A stretch of 64,000 nt of DNA, from assembly GCA_905221385.1 (NCBI GenBank), contig CAJNCV010000009.1, forward strand, positions 19,037 to 83,036. The letters run 5' to 3'. Shown piece by piece: positions 1 to 8,246 of the stretch. This DNA comes from a bacterium. GTDB taxonomy: Bacteria; Bacillota; Bacilli; Lactobacillales; Streptococcaceae. Each line of letters opens with the position of its first letter. Position 1 is the stretch's first letter. Below the pieces are notes generated by a model. That model saw nothing but the letters and a program-made list of their open reading frames with translations, was not told where the DNA came from and did not search any database. The position numbers and the translations under genes were made by a program.

Positions 1-324
1 CTTGGCATTTTCTACTAATTTGGTAAACCAAGCATTGCCACCTGTTTCAAGGTTGATACCGTTATAGAAAATCAAATCAGCTTGAGAAGTTTTCTTAACG
101 TCTTCAGGAAGTGGTTCGTATTCGTGTGGGTCTTGACCAACAGGAACGATACTGTGAAGATCAATCTTGTCACCAGCGATATTTTTGGTAATATCAGCGA
201 TGATTGAGTTTGTAGCAACAACTTTTAGTTTTTGACCAGAAGTAGCATCTTTTTTTCCGCTAGCACATGCTACAAGTGCAATGACGGAAAGAAAGAGTAC
301 AAGCAATGTACCTAATTTTTTCAT
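1..324 (-). CDS. psaA: PsaA manganese-binding lipoprotein, N-terminal part (cut by window edge)
   Basis: Solute-binding lipoprotein of the Psa Mn(II) ABC importer, anchored outside the membrane. The visible 108 codons begin with a lipoprotein signal whose lipobox ends in Ala-Cys about 20 residues in. They continue into the metal-binding cluster A-I fold ([12 protein letters not shown], then [14 protein letters not shown], which holds a zinc/manganese-ligand His). A GGAG-type ribosome site lies just upstream of the ATG. It is the third gene of psaBCA, 25 bp after psaC. The C-terminal two thirds lie outside the window. Identification rests on near-identity to pneumococcal PsaA as I remember it. 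Confidence 0.97.
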   Translation of the reverse strand, partial: MKKLGTLLVLFLSVIALVACASGKKDATSGQKLKVVATNSIIADITKNIAGDKIDLHSIVPVGQDPHEYEPLPEDVKKTSQADLIFYNGINLETGGNAWFTKLVENAK

Positions 325-349
325 TAGATTCCTCCAGAAGGGTTTCCCC

Positions 350-1198
350 TTATTTATTGATTTTTTTATTTTTTAGTTTCAAGTATCGTTGCTTAGGAGA
401 GATAAAGAAACTGATTAAAAAGAAGCTGGCGGATGTGAGCACGATACTGGATCCTGCTGCGAGATTGAAGCTGTAGCCGATAAAGAGTCCCAAGACAGAA
501 GCGGTTGCTCCTAGGGTTGATGAAAGAAAAATCATGCTCTTTAGGCTATTAGCATAAAGATAAGCCGTCGCAGCTGGGGTGATCAACATGGCCACGATAA
601 GAATGGTTCCAACACTTTGCATGGCGGTGACGGACACAAGGGTCAAGAGCACCATGAGCAGATAGTGGTAGAAATTGACGGGCATTCCCATGGCTTTAGC
701 CAAAAGCTCGTCAAAGGATGTAATCAATAGTTGTTTAAAGAAAATCCCGATAATCAAGAGAATCAATGCCCCCACACCAATGGTGATCCACATGTCCGCA
801 TCTTGGACAGCGAGGATATTCCCAAAAAGGATATGAAAGAGGTCTGTCGAACTCTTGGCAACACTAATCAAGATGACACCTAAGGCTAAGAAAGATGAAA
901 AGGTAATACCAATGGCAGTGTCACTCTTGATGATAGAGTTTCCCTTGATGTAGGTAATGATGATGGAAGCCATCAAACCAAAGATAATGGCTCCAATAAA
1001 GAAATCAATTCCCAGGATAAAGGAAAGGGCTACGCCAGGCAAAACTGCGTGAGAAATGGCATCTCCCATGAGAGACATACCACGTAGGATGATAAAACAT
1101 CCCACAGCACCAGCAACAACTCCGATGACAATAGCTGTGATCAAGGCGTTTTGTAGGAAATGGAAATTTTGCAATCCATCGATAAATTCTGCTATCAT
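350..1198 (-). CDS. psaC: PsaC manganese ABC transporter permease
   Basis: Membrane subunit of the Psa manganese importer, ABC-3 (metal) permease family. The 282 residues are mostly hydrophobic, with about eight membrane segments, starting with a helix at residues 17-40 that contains the VVAGAVGCF stretch. Length is normal for the family. The start codon overlaps the psaB stop by 4 bp (ATGA), which implies translational coupling within psaB-psaC-psaA. The tail is short and basic ([14 protein letters not shown]), as expected for a cytoplasmic C-terminus. Confidence 0.95.
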   Translation of the reverse strand: MIAEFIDGLQNFHFLQNALITAIVIGVVAGAVGCFIILRGMSLMGDAISHAVLPGVALSFILGIDFFIGAIIFGLMASIIITYIKGNSIIKSDTAIGITFSSFLALGVILISVAKSSTDLFHILFGNILAVQDADMWITIGVGALILLIIGIFFKQLLITSFDELLAKAMGMPVNFYHYLLMVLLTLVSVTAMQSVGTILIVAMLITPAATAYLYANSLKSMIFLSSTLGATASVLGLFIGYSFNLAAGSSIVLTSASFFLISFFISPKQRYLKLKNKKINK

Positions 1199-1917
1199 AG
1201 GCCACCTCCATTGAAAAAGAGTTTGCTACCGTAGGTCTTTTTGAGATTAGCCTCGGTAAAGGTTTCTTCGGTCGGACCAAGGTCTATTAATTCTCGATTG
1301 AGAAGCAAAACTTGGTCGAAATAATGGGGGACTTTGCTGAGGTCATGATGGACGATGAGAACTGTTTTACCAGCTTTTTTAAGATCTCTCAGTGTATTCA
1401 TGATAATCTCTTCACTAACCGAGTCAATCCCGACAAATGGCTCATCTAGAAAGATGTAGTCTGCCTCCTGCACTAAGCAACGGGCAATCAACACACGTTG
1501 GAATTGTCCTCCTGAGAGCTGGCTGATTTGGCGATCAGCATAGTCTGAAAGTCCAACGATTTCAAGTGCATCTGCCACTTTTTTCCAGTGGCTGGCTTTT
1601 AAGGTGTGAAAGAGTGGGATGGATGGATAGAGTCCCAGAGAGACGCATTCCTTGACCTTGATAGGGAAATTGTAGTCGATATGGATTTTTTGCTCGACAT
1701 AGGCAACTCGATTTAAAGATTTCTTGACTTCTTTATCGTCGAGAAAGGCCTGACCTTCATGTGGGATAATTCCCAACATACCTTTTAATAAAGTTGATTT
1801 TCCAGCACCATTTGGACCAATAATTCCGGTAATAGTTGGTCCGTGGAGCACTAGTGAAATATCCTTTAGTGCCAGCGTTTCTTTGTAGGAGACACTGAGG
1901 TTTTCGATACGTATCAT
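1195..1917 (-). CDS. psaB: PsaB manganese ABC transporter ATPase
   Basis: ATP-hydrolysing subunit that drives Mn uptake with PsaC and PsaA. Walker [10 protein letters not shown] lies at residues 34-42, signature LSGGQ at 134-138 and Walker B YIFLDEP at about 154-160, with the switch His in VHHD downstream. At 240 aa it is full length. It is the first gene of the operon and follows a consensus promoter that overlaps a probable PsaR operator, so manganese repression is expected. Confidence 0.95.
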   Translation of the reverse strand: MIRIENLSVSYKETLALKDISLVLHGPTITGIIGPNGAGKSTLLKGMLGIIPHEGQAFLDDKEVKKSLNRVAYVEQKIHIDYNFPIKVKECVSLGLYPSIPLFHTLKASHWKKVADALEIVGLSDYADRQISQLSGGQFQRVLIARCLVQEADYIFLDEPFVGIDSVSEEIIMNTLRDLKKAGKTVLIVHHDLSKVPHYFDQVLLLNRELIDLGPTEETFTEANLKKTYGSKLFFNGGGL

Positions 1918-1941
1918 ACAGTTGTATTCCTCCTATCTTTT

Positions 1942-1977
1942 AATATACCTTAAAAAAAAAATTAAGTCAAGTTAATT
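1942..1977 (-). promoter_or_regulatory. psaBCA promoter with overlapping PsaR-like operator
   Basis: On the minus strand a -35 TTGACT (1965-1970), a 17-bp spacer and a -10 TATATT (1942-1947) precede psaB. An inverted repeat AATTAA-N6-TTAATT (1960-1977) covers the -35. Pneumococcal psa genes are repressed by the DtxR-family regulator PsaR at an AT-rich palindrome in this place (established for the family). That this palindrome is the operator is inference. Confidence 0.8.
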
Positions 1978-2024
1978 TTTGAAAAATTTAAAATAATAAC
2001 TGAAAAATGAGAGACCGTTTTTAA

Positions 2025-2053
2025 TTGCATTCCCAAGTGTTTTCTGCTAAGCT
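2025..2053 (+). promoter_or_regulatory. probable pepO promoter
   Basis: TTGCAT (2025-2030), a 17-bp spacer and an extended -10 TGCTAAGCT (core 2048-2053) precede pepO. It lies back to back with the psa promoter. No strong Shine-Dalgarno site is visible before the pepO ATG; only GCGAGAAC is present. Confidence 0.5.
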
Positions 2054-2086
2054 AAGAATAAGTGAAAAAATGAAAGCGAGAACAAG

Positions 2087-3979
2087 ATGACACGTTATCA
2101 AGATGATTTTTATGATGCAATCAATGGCGAATGGGAAAAAACAGCTGTCATTCCGGCTGACAAATCTCGAACAGGTGGGTTTATTGACCTTGATGAGAAA
2201 ATTGAAGAGTTGATGCTGGCGACTACGGACAAGTGGTTGGCAGGTGAGGATGTTCCAGAGGATGCTATCCTCGCCAACTTTGTTAAGTACCATCGTATGG
2301 TACGTGATTTTGACAAGAGAGAAGCTGATGGGATCAAGCCTGTCCTTCCTCTACTTAAGGAATACCAAGACTTGGAGAGCTTCGCAGATTTTACCAGCAA
2401 ACTGGCAGAGTTTGAACTAGCAGGGAAGCCAAACTTCCTTCCATTTGGTGTATCACCAGACTTTATGGATGCCAGAATCAATGTTCTTTGGGCCAGTGCA
2501 CCGGGAACTATCTTGCCAGATACAACTTACTACGCTGAAGACCATCCTCAGCGTGAGGAGCTCTTGACTCTTTGGAAGGAAAGTACTACGAATCTTCTCA
2601 AAGCCTATGATTTTTCAGATGAGGAAATCGCAGACTTACTAGAGAAACGATTAGAATTGGACCGTCGAGTTGCAGCTGTGGTGCTTTCTAACGAAGAAAG
2701 TTCAGAATATGCTAAACTCTACCATCCATACGCTTATGAAGATTTCAAGAAATTTGCCCCTGACCTACCTTTGGATGATTTCTTCCAAGCAGTGATTGGA
2801 CAAACTCCAGACAAGGTTATCGTAGACGAGGAACGTTTCTGGCAAGCAGCAGAGCAATTCTATAGTGAAGAAGTGTGGCCTCTACTTAAAGCAACCTTGA
2901 TTTTGGGTGTGGTCAATCTCTCAACTAGCTACCTCACAGACGAGATTCGTGTCTTGTCAGGTGCTTATGGTCGTTCCCTTTCAGGTGTTCCAGAAGCTCA
3001 GGACAAGGTCAAGGCAGCTTATCACTTGGCCCAAGGTCCTTTCAAGCAGGCTCTTGGTCTCTGGTATGCGCATGAAAAATTCTCCCCAGAAGCTAAGGCA
3101 GACGTAGAGAAAAAAGTAACGACAATGATTGACGTTTATAAGGAACGCTTGGCTAAGAACGACTGGCTCACACCTAAAACGCGAGACAAGGCCATTGTCA
3201 AACTTAATGTCATCAAGCCTTATATCGGTTATCCAGAGGAATTGCCAGAACGCTACAAGAACAAAGTAGTGGACGAAACTGCCAGTCTCTTTGAGAATGC
3301 CCTAGCCTTTGCGCGTGTGGAAATCAAGCACAGCTGGAGCAAGTGGAACCAACCGGTTGACTACAAGGAGTGGGGGATGCCTGCTCACATGGTCAATGCC
3401 TACTACAATCCTCAGAAGAACTTGATTGTCTTCCCAGCTGCCATTTTACAGGCTCCATTCTATGATTTGCATCAGTCGTCTTCTGCCAACTACGGTGGGA
3501 TTGGTGCTGTTATTGCTCACGAGATTTCTCACGCCTTTGACACAAATGGTGCGTCCTTTGATGAAAATGGTAGTCTCAAGGATTGGTGGACAGAGAGTGA
3601 CTATGCTGCCTTTAAAGAAAAAACGCAGAAAGTTATCGACCAGTTTGATGGGCAAGAATCTTACGGTGCAACGATCAACGGAAAACTAACTGTATCAGAA
3701 AACGTTGCTGACTTGGGCGGGATTGCTGCAGCCCTTGAAGCGGCCAAGAGAGAACCAGACTTCTCAGCTGAAGAATTTTTCCACAACTTTGCTCGTATCT
3801 GGCGCATGAAAGGCCGTCCAGAATTGATGAAACTTATGGCCAGTGTCGATGTGCACGCGCCTGCTAAACTCCGTGTCAATGTGCAAGTGCCAAACTTCGA
3901 TGACTTCTTTACAACCTATGATGTCAAAGAAGGTGATGGCATGTGGCGTGCACCAGAGGATCGTGTGATTATTTGGTAA
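2087..3979 (+). CDS. pepO: Endopeptidase PepO (M13 neprilysin family)
   Basis: Zinc metallopeptidase of the neprilysin (M13) family. In pneumococcus it is also a surface and secreted virulence factor that binds host proteins, although no signal peptide is present here. The 630 aa include the zinc motif HEISH (H478, E479, H482), the third ligand in ENVADLGG (E538), and the terminal CxxW-like end reduced to VIIW. Length matches the streptococcal enzyme. It is monocistronic, with a strong terminator 37 bp after the stop. Confidence 0.95.
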   Translation: MTRYQDDFYDAINGEWEKTAVIPADKSRTGGFIDLDEKIEELMLATTDKWLAGEDVPEDAILANFVKYHRMVRDFDKREADGIKPVLPLLKEYQDLESFADFTSKLAEFELAGKPNFLPFGVSPDFMDARINVLWASAPGTILPDTTYYAEDHPQREELLTLWKESTTNLLKAYDFSDEEIADLLEKRLELDRRVAAVVLSNEESSEYAKLYHPYAYEDFKKFAPDLPLDDFFQAVIGQTPDKVIVDEERFWQAAEQFYSEEVWPLLKATLILGVVNLSTSYLTDEIRVLSGAYGRSLSGVPEAQDKVKAAYHLAQGPFKQALGLWYAHEKFSPEAKADVEKKVTTMIDVYKERLAKNDWLTPKTRDKAIVKLNVIKPYIGYPEELPERYKNKVVDETASLFENALAFARVEIKHSWSKWNQPVDYKEWGMPAHMVNAYYNPQKNLIVFPAAILQAPFYDLHQSSSANYGGIGAVIAHEISHAFDTNGASFDENGSLKDWWTESDYAAFKEKTQKVIDQFDGQESYGATINGKLTVSENVADLGGIAAALEAAKREPDFSAEEFFHNFARIWRMKGRPELMKLMASVDVHAPAKLRVNVQVPNFDDFFTTYDVKEGDGMWRAPEDRVIIW

Positions 3980-4015
3980 GAGTGTTCTATTAAGAGATTC
4001 CGTTAAACAAGGATT

Positions 4016-4052
4016 CAGAAAGTACATGCTAAAGTGTACTTTCTGATTTTTT
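4016..4052 (+). terminator. pepO terminator
   Basis: An 11-bp perfect stem CAGAAAGTACA / TGTACTTTCTG with an 8-nt loop is followed by ATTTTTT. Confidence 0.9.
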
Positions 4053-4101
4053 GAGTAAATTGCTAATTTTAGAATACTTAGAATGAAAATAATGAGGGAA
4101 C

Positions 4102-4866
4102 ATGAAGAAATATTGGATGATGATGATCGTAGCTCTTTGCCTTCCAATTTTGGCATCTTGTGGAGGGAACCAAAGTAGAGACAATATAGAAACGTCAACT
4201 ACAGTATCCACTTCATTTAAAGAAGATCAAAAGGATATGTCCAAAAAATCAGATGGCGAAAGTAGCACTAACTCTTTCACAGAGTCAACATCTGCTACTA
4301 TCGAAAACAAAAATAGGCAAGGACAAGAGCTCTATAAAGAAGTTCTTGAACGTTACAAGCGTTATGAATCCCTCTTAACGCAAGGAAAGGGAGAAGAGTT
4401 GCAAAAAGAGCTGAAGGAGAACAAAGTTTCCCCAGAGGAGTTCAGCTATATTTTCACATTAAGCACCTATGAAAAGCCAGTGATTCCAGAATATGTTTTT
4501 TCGGATTTGAACAAAGATGGACAGGATGAATTGCTAATTGGGAATGGGCAATATCTTACAGCAGTCTATTATTTGGAAAATCAAAAACCGACATTGCTTC
4601 ACACAGGCTACGCAGCATCTGCAGGTGGTTTTCGATCTAGTTTAAGTCTCTATGAAAATGGTCAAGTCAGCTATGCAAATTGGCATTCGACTTCTACAGA
4701 AATGGATTTAACTCTTTATTCTTTGAATAAAAATGGCGTAAAGATAGTGAAAGAAATGACTCTTAAAATTAGTGGAAATGAAAAAGTTGCCCAAGTTTTA
4801 GAGGTTTCTTCTGAAGAGCTTGACCTGACTAAATTTGAATGGAAAGCCTTTGAATCAGTCAATTAG
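4102..4866 (+). CDS. Putative lipoprotein of unknown function
   Basis: A 254-aa protein with a lipoprotein signal peptide (MKKYWMMM..., lipobox LASC with Cys20). A Ser/Thr/Lys-rich low-complexity linker follows to about residue 75, and then a globular domain with FSDLNKDGQDELLIGNG. That Asp-rich stretch resembles an EF-hand-like or FG-GAP calcium loop (DLNKDGQDE), so metal binding is possible. I do not recognise a named family. It sits alone between two terminators. The GAGGGAAC upstream of the ATG serves as ribosome site. Confidence 0.8.
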   Translation: MKKYWMMMIVALCLPILASCGGNQSRDNIETSTTVSTSFKEDQKDMSKKSDGESSTNSFTESTSATIENKNRQGQELYKEVLERYKRYESLLTQGKGEELQKELKENKVSPEEFSYIFTLSTYEKPVIPEYVFSDLNKDGQDELLIGNGQYLTAVYYLENQKPTLLHTGYAASAGGFRSSLSLYENGQVSYANWHSTSTEMDLTLYSLNKNGVKIVKEMTLKISGNEKVAQVLEVSSEELDLTKFEWKAFESVN

Positions 4867-4930
4867 TTTTGAATTAACTTTTATAGTTCGTATTTTCTTC
4901 TACTTGATAAGGATTGATACATAAAAATCG

Positions 4931-4957
4931 AACCAAGGATGTTATCCTTGGTTTTTT
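4931..4957 (+). terminator. Terminator between lipoprotein and MBL-fold gene
   Basis: Stem AACCAAGGAT / ATCCTTGGTT with a 3-nt loop and a T-run on the plus strand. On the minus strand the convergent gene ends 6 bp away, so the hairpin may serve both. Confidence 0.85.
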
Positions 4958-4962
4958 GCTTG

Positions 4963-5592
4963 CTAGAAAAAGGGATTAAAGGTCTTTTCGTGAGCGATAG
5001 TCGTAGCTGGACCATGCCCAGGATAGACATCGTAGTTAGGAAGAGTAAAGAGTTGCGTCTGAATGCTATGGAGAAGTTGTTCCGTGCTACCAGTAGGAAG
5101 ATCGGTCCGTCCGATGGTTTCGCGGAAAAGAGCATCTCCCGTCAAGACTAGATGAGCATCAGGAAAGACGATAGAAACACCGCCAATAGAGTGCCCTGGG
5201 GTTGGTAGAACTGTAAAACGAAATTCCTCAAGCTGGTATTCCTCGTGAAAGAGAAAGGTGTGTTCTGCTGGTTTTGCGACCACATTTGCCAGATCATCAT
5301 GACGAGGGAGACCAGAGAGATTATCTACAGGTGTATAAAGCCAAGATGCTTCACTCTCTGCTACATAAACTGGAGGATTTCCAAAAGTTTCACGAACCAA
5401 GTCCAGACTCATAATATGGTCGTAGTGGGTGTGGGTCAGGAGAATAGCACAGACTGGTTTGTTGATTTTTTCAATAGTCTTGCGGATAGCTTCCCAATGG
5501 CTACCTGGGTCAACCACAAGCAGGTGTTGGTCTCCTTCTAGGTAGTAGGTGTTTTCATAAGCAACGGGATTCACGGTTTTATGGATTTTCAT
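4963..5592 (-). CDS. MBL-fold metallohydrolase (glyoxalase II-like)
   Basis: A metallo-beta-lactamase-fold hydrolase of 209 aa, of the small glyoxalase-II-like type often annotated as hydroxyacylglutathione hydrolase. The dinuclear metal motif T-H54-T-H56-Y-D58-H59 is present, followed by PTPGHS, LTGDALF and VYPGHG, which supply the remaining ligands. The recognition domain of true glyoxalase II is missing, so the substrate is uncertain. It is monocistronic and convergent with the lipoprotein gene. The start is supported by the AAGAGGAA stretch before the ATG. Confidence 0.9.
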   Translation of the reverse strand: MKIHKTVNPVAYENTYYLEGDQHLLVVDPGSHWEAIRKTIEKINKPVCAILLTHTHYDHIMSLDLVRETFGNPPVYVAESEASWLYTPVDNLSGLPRHDDLANVVAKPAEHTFLFHEEYQLEEFRFTVLPTPGHSIGGVSIVFPDAHLVLTGDALFRETIGRTDLPTGSTEQLLHSIQTQLFTLPNYDVYPGHGPATTIAHEKTFNPFF

Positions 5593-5697
5593 AGGATTTC
5601 CTCTTTTAAAGAATGTGCTGATATCAGTATAACACAGAAGAGAAGTCTTAGGGTGTTAGAAGATCCGTCTTTTTTGATTAATGGGCTGCTATCTTTA

Positions 5698-5740
5698 GTT
5701 TCATTTTAAACTATCATAATTAAAAGTTTCAAAATGAAAC
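5698..5740. repeat. Long inverted repeat, function unknown
   Basis: Arms GTTTCATTTT (5698-5707) and AAAATGAAAC (5731-5740) pair perfectly. The pairing continues inward as AAACT / AGTTT after one bulged C, giving a stem of about 15 bp. There is no T-run, so it is not a typical terminator. It lies about 110 bp upstream of the MBL-fold gene. Confidence 0.6.
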
Positions 5741-5965
5741 CAGTCCACTTAAGTAAAAACATCATCAATACTGAACTTTTTGGTTTTTAAATTCTTAGTG
5801 CTACTAGTTAATCATTACTGAGTAGAAAAGAGTAGCAAAAAAATGAGCTGTCTACAAATATTAGAATTGTCTATTTAATTTTTTTGAACATTATCTCTAA
5901 GGCTTTTTCCTGTTGACAATACCTTTTAGCGAAAATTGGGAAGCGTGTTTAGAATCCGATCTACA

Positions 5966-5995
5966 AAAAAAGAGGACATTTACGGTCCTCTTTTT
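5966..5995 (-). terminator. Terminator of the stress operon
   Basis: Stem AGAGGAC / GTCCTCT (5971-5977 with 5985-5991) flanked by A-runs and T-runs. It is oriented to end the minus-strand csbD transcript and could act in both directions. Confidence 0.85.
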
Positions 5996-6032
5996 GACTA
6001 CTATAGATAAATAGGTCAATTAACGTTTAGCC

Positions 6033-6236
6033 TTATTTTTCATCTTTGTGAAGCATGTTTTTAACACCTTCAATAGCGCCTTCGACAGCGTCTTTAGCAT
6101 CTTCAGCAACTTCTTTTACTTTAGATACAACTTTTTCAGCTGCACCTTCTTTTTCCATTTTTTCATCGCCGATCATTTTGCCGACACCCTCTTTAATGGA
6201 ACCTTTTGCTTGATTTAGTTTTTCTTCTGTTGACAT
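6033..6236 (-). CDS. CsbD family stress protein
   Basis: A small, highly charged 67-aa protein of the CsbD family (starts [21 protein letters not shown], abundant Lys, Glu and Ala, no hydrophobic segment). CsbD is a general stress protein in Bacillus. Streptococci use it in the Gls24 operon without a known biochemical role. It is the last gene of the operon, 41 bp after the asp23/gls24 gene and just before a terminator. Confidence 0.9.
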   Translation of the reverse strand: MSTEEKLNQAKGSIKEGVGKMIGDEKMEKEGAAEKVVSKVKEVAEDAKDAVEGAIEGVKNMLHKDEK

Positions 6237-6277
6237 GATTCTGCCTCCCTTAAATTTATTGATTTTGACAAGATGAA

Positions 6278-6862
6278 TTAGTGTACGCGAGCATTTTCCT
6301 TTGTTTCGCCTTTAACGGCTTCAACACCTTCGCCTACTTTTTCTTGAACAGCAGCAACACCTGAACCGATACCAGATTTCACTTTTTCAAATTGTTCTGA
6401 AGCAAATTCTCCTGTTGAAGAAGCCACGTCAGTTACTCGGTCTTGAAGGCTAACTGAATCTGCTTCATGCTGTTCCTTCGTTTTGATATCAACAACATTC
6501 ACATTGACTTCAACAACTTCTAGATCAGTCATTTTTGTAACTTGTGATACGACAACATCTTTGATTTCTTTGTACAAAGCAGGAACATTCTTTTGGTATT
6601 CAACAACAACGTTCAAGTCAACTGCAACTTGTTCTTTCCCAACTTCAACATTGACACCATGAGTGACATTATCTGTATTGATAATTTTTTCTGTTAGGTT
6701 AGAGAAGAAACCTCCATCAACACCCAATAGTCCAGATACTTTTTCAAGTGAAAGACCAATGATTTTTTGGATTACTTTGTCTTCATAAGTGAGTTCCCCT
6801 TTAACATCTTGAGAAACAACAGCGACATCTTTTTTTTCTACATTTTTATCTACGTTTGACAT
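6278..6862 (-). CDS. gls24: Asp23/Gls24 family envelope stress protein
   Basis: A 194-aa alkaline-shock/Gls24 family protein, cytoplasmic and tethered to the membrane through AmaP in Staphylococcus. The Asp23 domain (residues about 20-125: [25 protein letters not shown], then [21 protein letters not shown]) is followed by a polar, Ala/Glu/Lys-rich tail likely to be helical. It belongs to the five-gene operon running from 7950 to 6033. Orthologues contribute to stress and bile tolerance. Confidence 0.93.
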   Translation of the reverse strand: MSNVDKNVEKKDVAVVSQDVKGELTYEDKVIQKIIGLSLEKVSGLLGVDGGFFSNLTEKIINTDNVTHGVNVEVGKEQVAVDLNVVVEYQKNVPALYKEIKDVVVSQVTKMTDLEVVEVNVNVVDIKTKEQHEADSVSLQDRVTDVASSTGEFASEQFEKVKSGIGSGVAAVQEKVGEGVEAVKGETKENARVH

Positions 6863-6873
6863 ACGAGACTCCT

Positions 6874-7044
6874 TTATTTATTTAAATATTTTTCCTTAAC
6901 ATAGTATCCAGCAAATGCTCCTAGGGCTCCACAAATTAGTACAAATAGTGTTTTGAAAAAGCCAAAGGATAAGATAAAGCAAGCGAGAATGACACCTACT
7001 AGACCTGCAATAATTGGATACTGATATTTTTTAAACCATTCCAT
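6874..7044 (-). CDS. DUF2273 small membrane protein
   Basis: A 56-aa ORF starting MEWFKKYQYPIIAGLVG with two hydrophobic segments (residues about 10-28 and 29-47) and a basic end (KEKYLNK). It matches the DUF2273 type of small membrane protein that travels with AmaP and Asp23. It lies between amaP and gls24, with 11 bp to the former and 11 bp to the latter. Lactic acid bacterial Gls24 operons typically contain this gene, which supports it as real. Confidence 0.85.
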   Translation of the reverse strand: MEWFKKYQYPIIAGLVGVILACFILSFGFFKTLFVLICGALGAFAGYYVKEKYLNK

Positions 7045-7055
7045 ATTTTACTTCC

Positions 7056-7619
7056 TTACTTCACACGACTAACAGTCTTTTTGGTCGTTTTTTGAGGTTC
7101 AACTTCTTTTACTTTAACTTCAAGTTTTACCTCACGTTCAATACCAAAGAACCGCTTTAATCCATGAGTTATTTCATTCTGAATGAATTGGCATCTACTC
7201 GAGATGTTTTCTGAAGGAAGAATTGTGCCTTCAACATAAACGAAACATTTATTTTTGCGGCTATTTACTTGGACTTTAGGATCTTTCATAAATCTATGAT
7301 CAATCACTAAGCAGCGAACAAAGCTTTCGATAGCCGAATTTCTAAGTTTTAACGTATCTTTTTTTTCTGCTAGCTGAATTTCTAAATATTGTTTAGGATA
7401 GAAGAGTATCACTAATATTAGAATTAAAACTAAAGCAGATAGGACAAGTATTCCCCAAAAGATATATCTAGAAATTACGAATTCAAGATAAAGCTGTCTC
7501 CAGCTAAATAATTGAATTCCTAAATCACTGACTTCATGATAATCTATGAGAATAGGAAGGAAAATAGTCAAGATTAAAATACAGAAAATAAGTAACAATA
7601 TTTTCTTTGATTTTGACAT
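7056..7619 (-). CDS. amaP: AmaP, membrane anchor for Asp23
   Basis: A 187-aa protein with two N-terminal membrane helices (residues about 6-26 and 50-75) and a cytoplasmic C-terminal domain. It is of the alkaline-shock-response membrane anchor type that holds Asp23 at the membrane. I place the start at the ATG at 7619 (MSKSKKILL). An in-frame ATG 15 bp upstream precedes the AAAGGA ribosome site and cannot use it. The tail is Lys-rich (KTTKKTVSRVK). The neighbours DUF2273 and Gls24 confirm the role. Confidence 0.88.
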   Translation of the reverse strand: MSKSKKILLLIFCILILTIFLPILIDYHEVSDLGIQLFSWRQLYLEFVISRYIFWGILVLSALVLILILVILFYPKQYLEIQLAEKKDTLKLRNSAIESFVRCLVIDHRFMKDPKVQVNSRKNKCFVYVEGTILPSENISSRCQFIQNEITHGLKRFFGIEREVKLEVKVKEVEPQKTTKKTVSRVK

Positions 7620-7713
7620 ATTAAATCCTTTCAATAAAAAGTTTTAAACTATAATCTTACCCGTCTAAAATATTTTAAATTATAGCTCAGCACTTATGTC
7701 TACTAGGTGAATT

Positions 7714-7950
7714 TTATTTTTTTCCTAGTAGGAATGAAACGACAGCAACAACAATCACTGCACCTGCAATTGAAGGAATAATAGACATTCCAGCTAAGGA
7801 AGGACCCCAACTTCCAAAAAGTGATTGCCCTACAGACGAACCGATAAGACCTGCAAAGATGTTAGCAATTATTCCCATTGAACCACCTTTTTTAGTGATT
7901 GCACCTGCGATGAGACCGATAAGACCTCCTACAATAATAGACCACAACAT
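7714..7950 (-). CDS. GlsB/YeaQ/YmgE family membrane protein
   Basis: A 78-aa, Gly-rich, three-helix membrane protein of the transglycosylase-associated (GlsB/YeaQ) family. It has the typical motifs GGLIGLIAGAI, GIIANIFAGLIGSSVG and a final hydrophobic helix ending LLGKK. It is the first gene of the stress operon. The 94-bp gap to amaP shows no terminator. The role in stress is known by association only. Confidence 0.9.
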   Translation of the reverse strand: MLWSIIVGGLIGLIAGAITKKGGSMGIIANIFAGLIGSSVGQSLFGSWGPSLAGMSIIPSIAGAVIVVAVVSFLLGKK

Positions 7951-8246
7951 AGTGTATCCTCCTTTTCTATTTCTAAATCAAAGAATCAATTTCTTTGATT
8001 GAACTAATTATATACTATCTCAACTTGGAAACATAATAGTTCGTCTTAAAAACCGTACTGTAAACATGTACTCTAGATACAGATAAATAAGAAAAGCTTG
8101 ATTCTACTGAGTTTCTAGGTTATGAAGCGAGTCTTTTCATAGCAAGCAAAAGTCGTTGTAAGAGGATAAATACACTCTATGTGGTATAATTGCATGAAGA
8201 TTGAAAGACAATCATTTAGTTTATTATAAAGAAAGAAAAGTTATAC
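7951..8246. promoter_or_regulatory. Divergent control region: stress operon and Mga-type regulator
   Basis: Minus strand: a good -10 TATAAT (8007-8012) faces the glsB-like gene, but the hexamer 17 bp upstream is TATGTT, a poor -35. Plus strand: an extended -10 TGGTATAAT (core 8185-8190) precedes the regulator gene. In pneumococcus MgaSpn is reported to activate the divergent operon from this kind of region. The weak -35 fits activator dependence (inference). Confidence 0.65.

Larger units (their letters stand above)
5593..6032. other. Intergenic region with a strong hairpin, no gene seen
   Basis: AT-rich, 440 bp, with no credible ORF on either strand. It holds a long imperfect palindrome (5698-5740) and, at its right end, the terminator of the stress operon. 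The rest shows nothing I can name. Confidence 0.7.

Noticed and set aside
1005..1280. ORF of 91 aa overlapping psaC and psaB on the same strand
   Set aside because: It lies in another frame inside conserved coding sequence, has no ribosome site and is low in plausible protein features.
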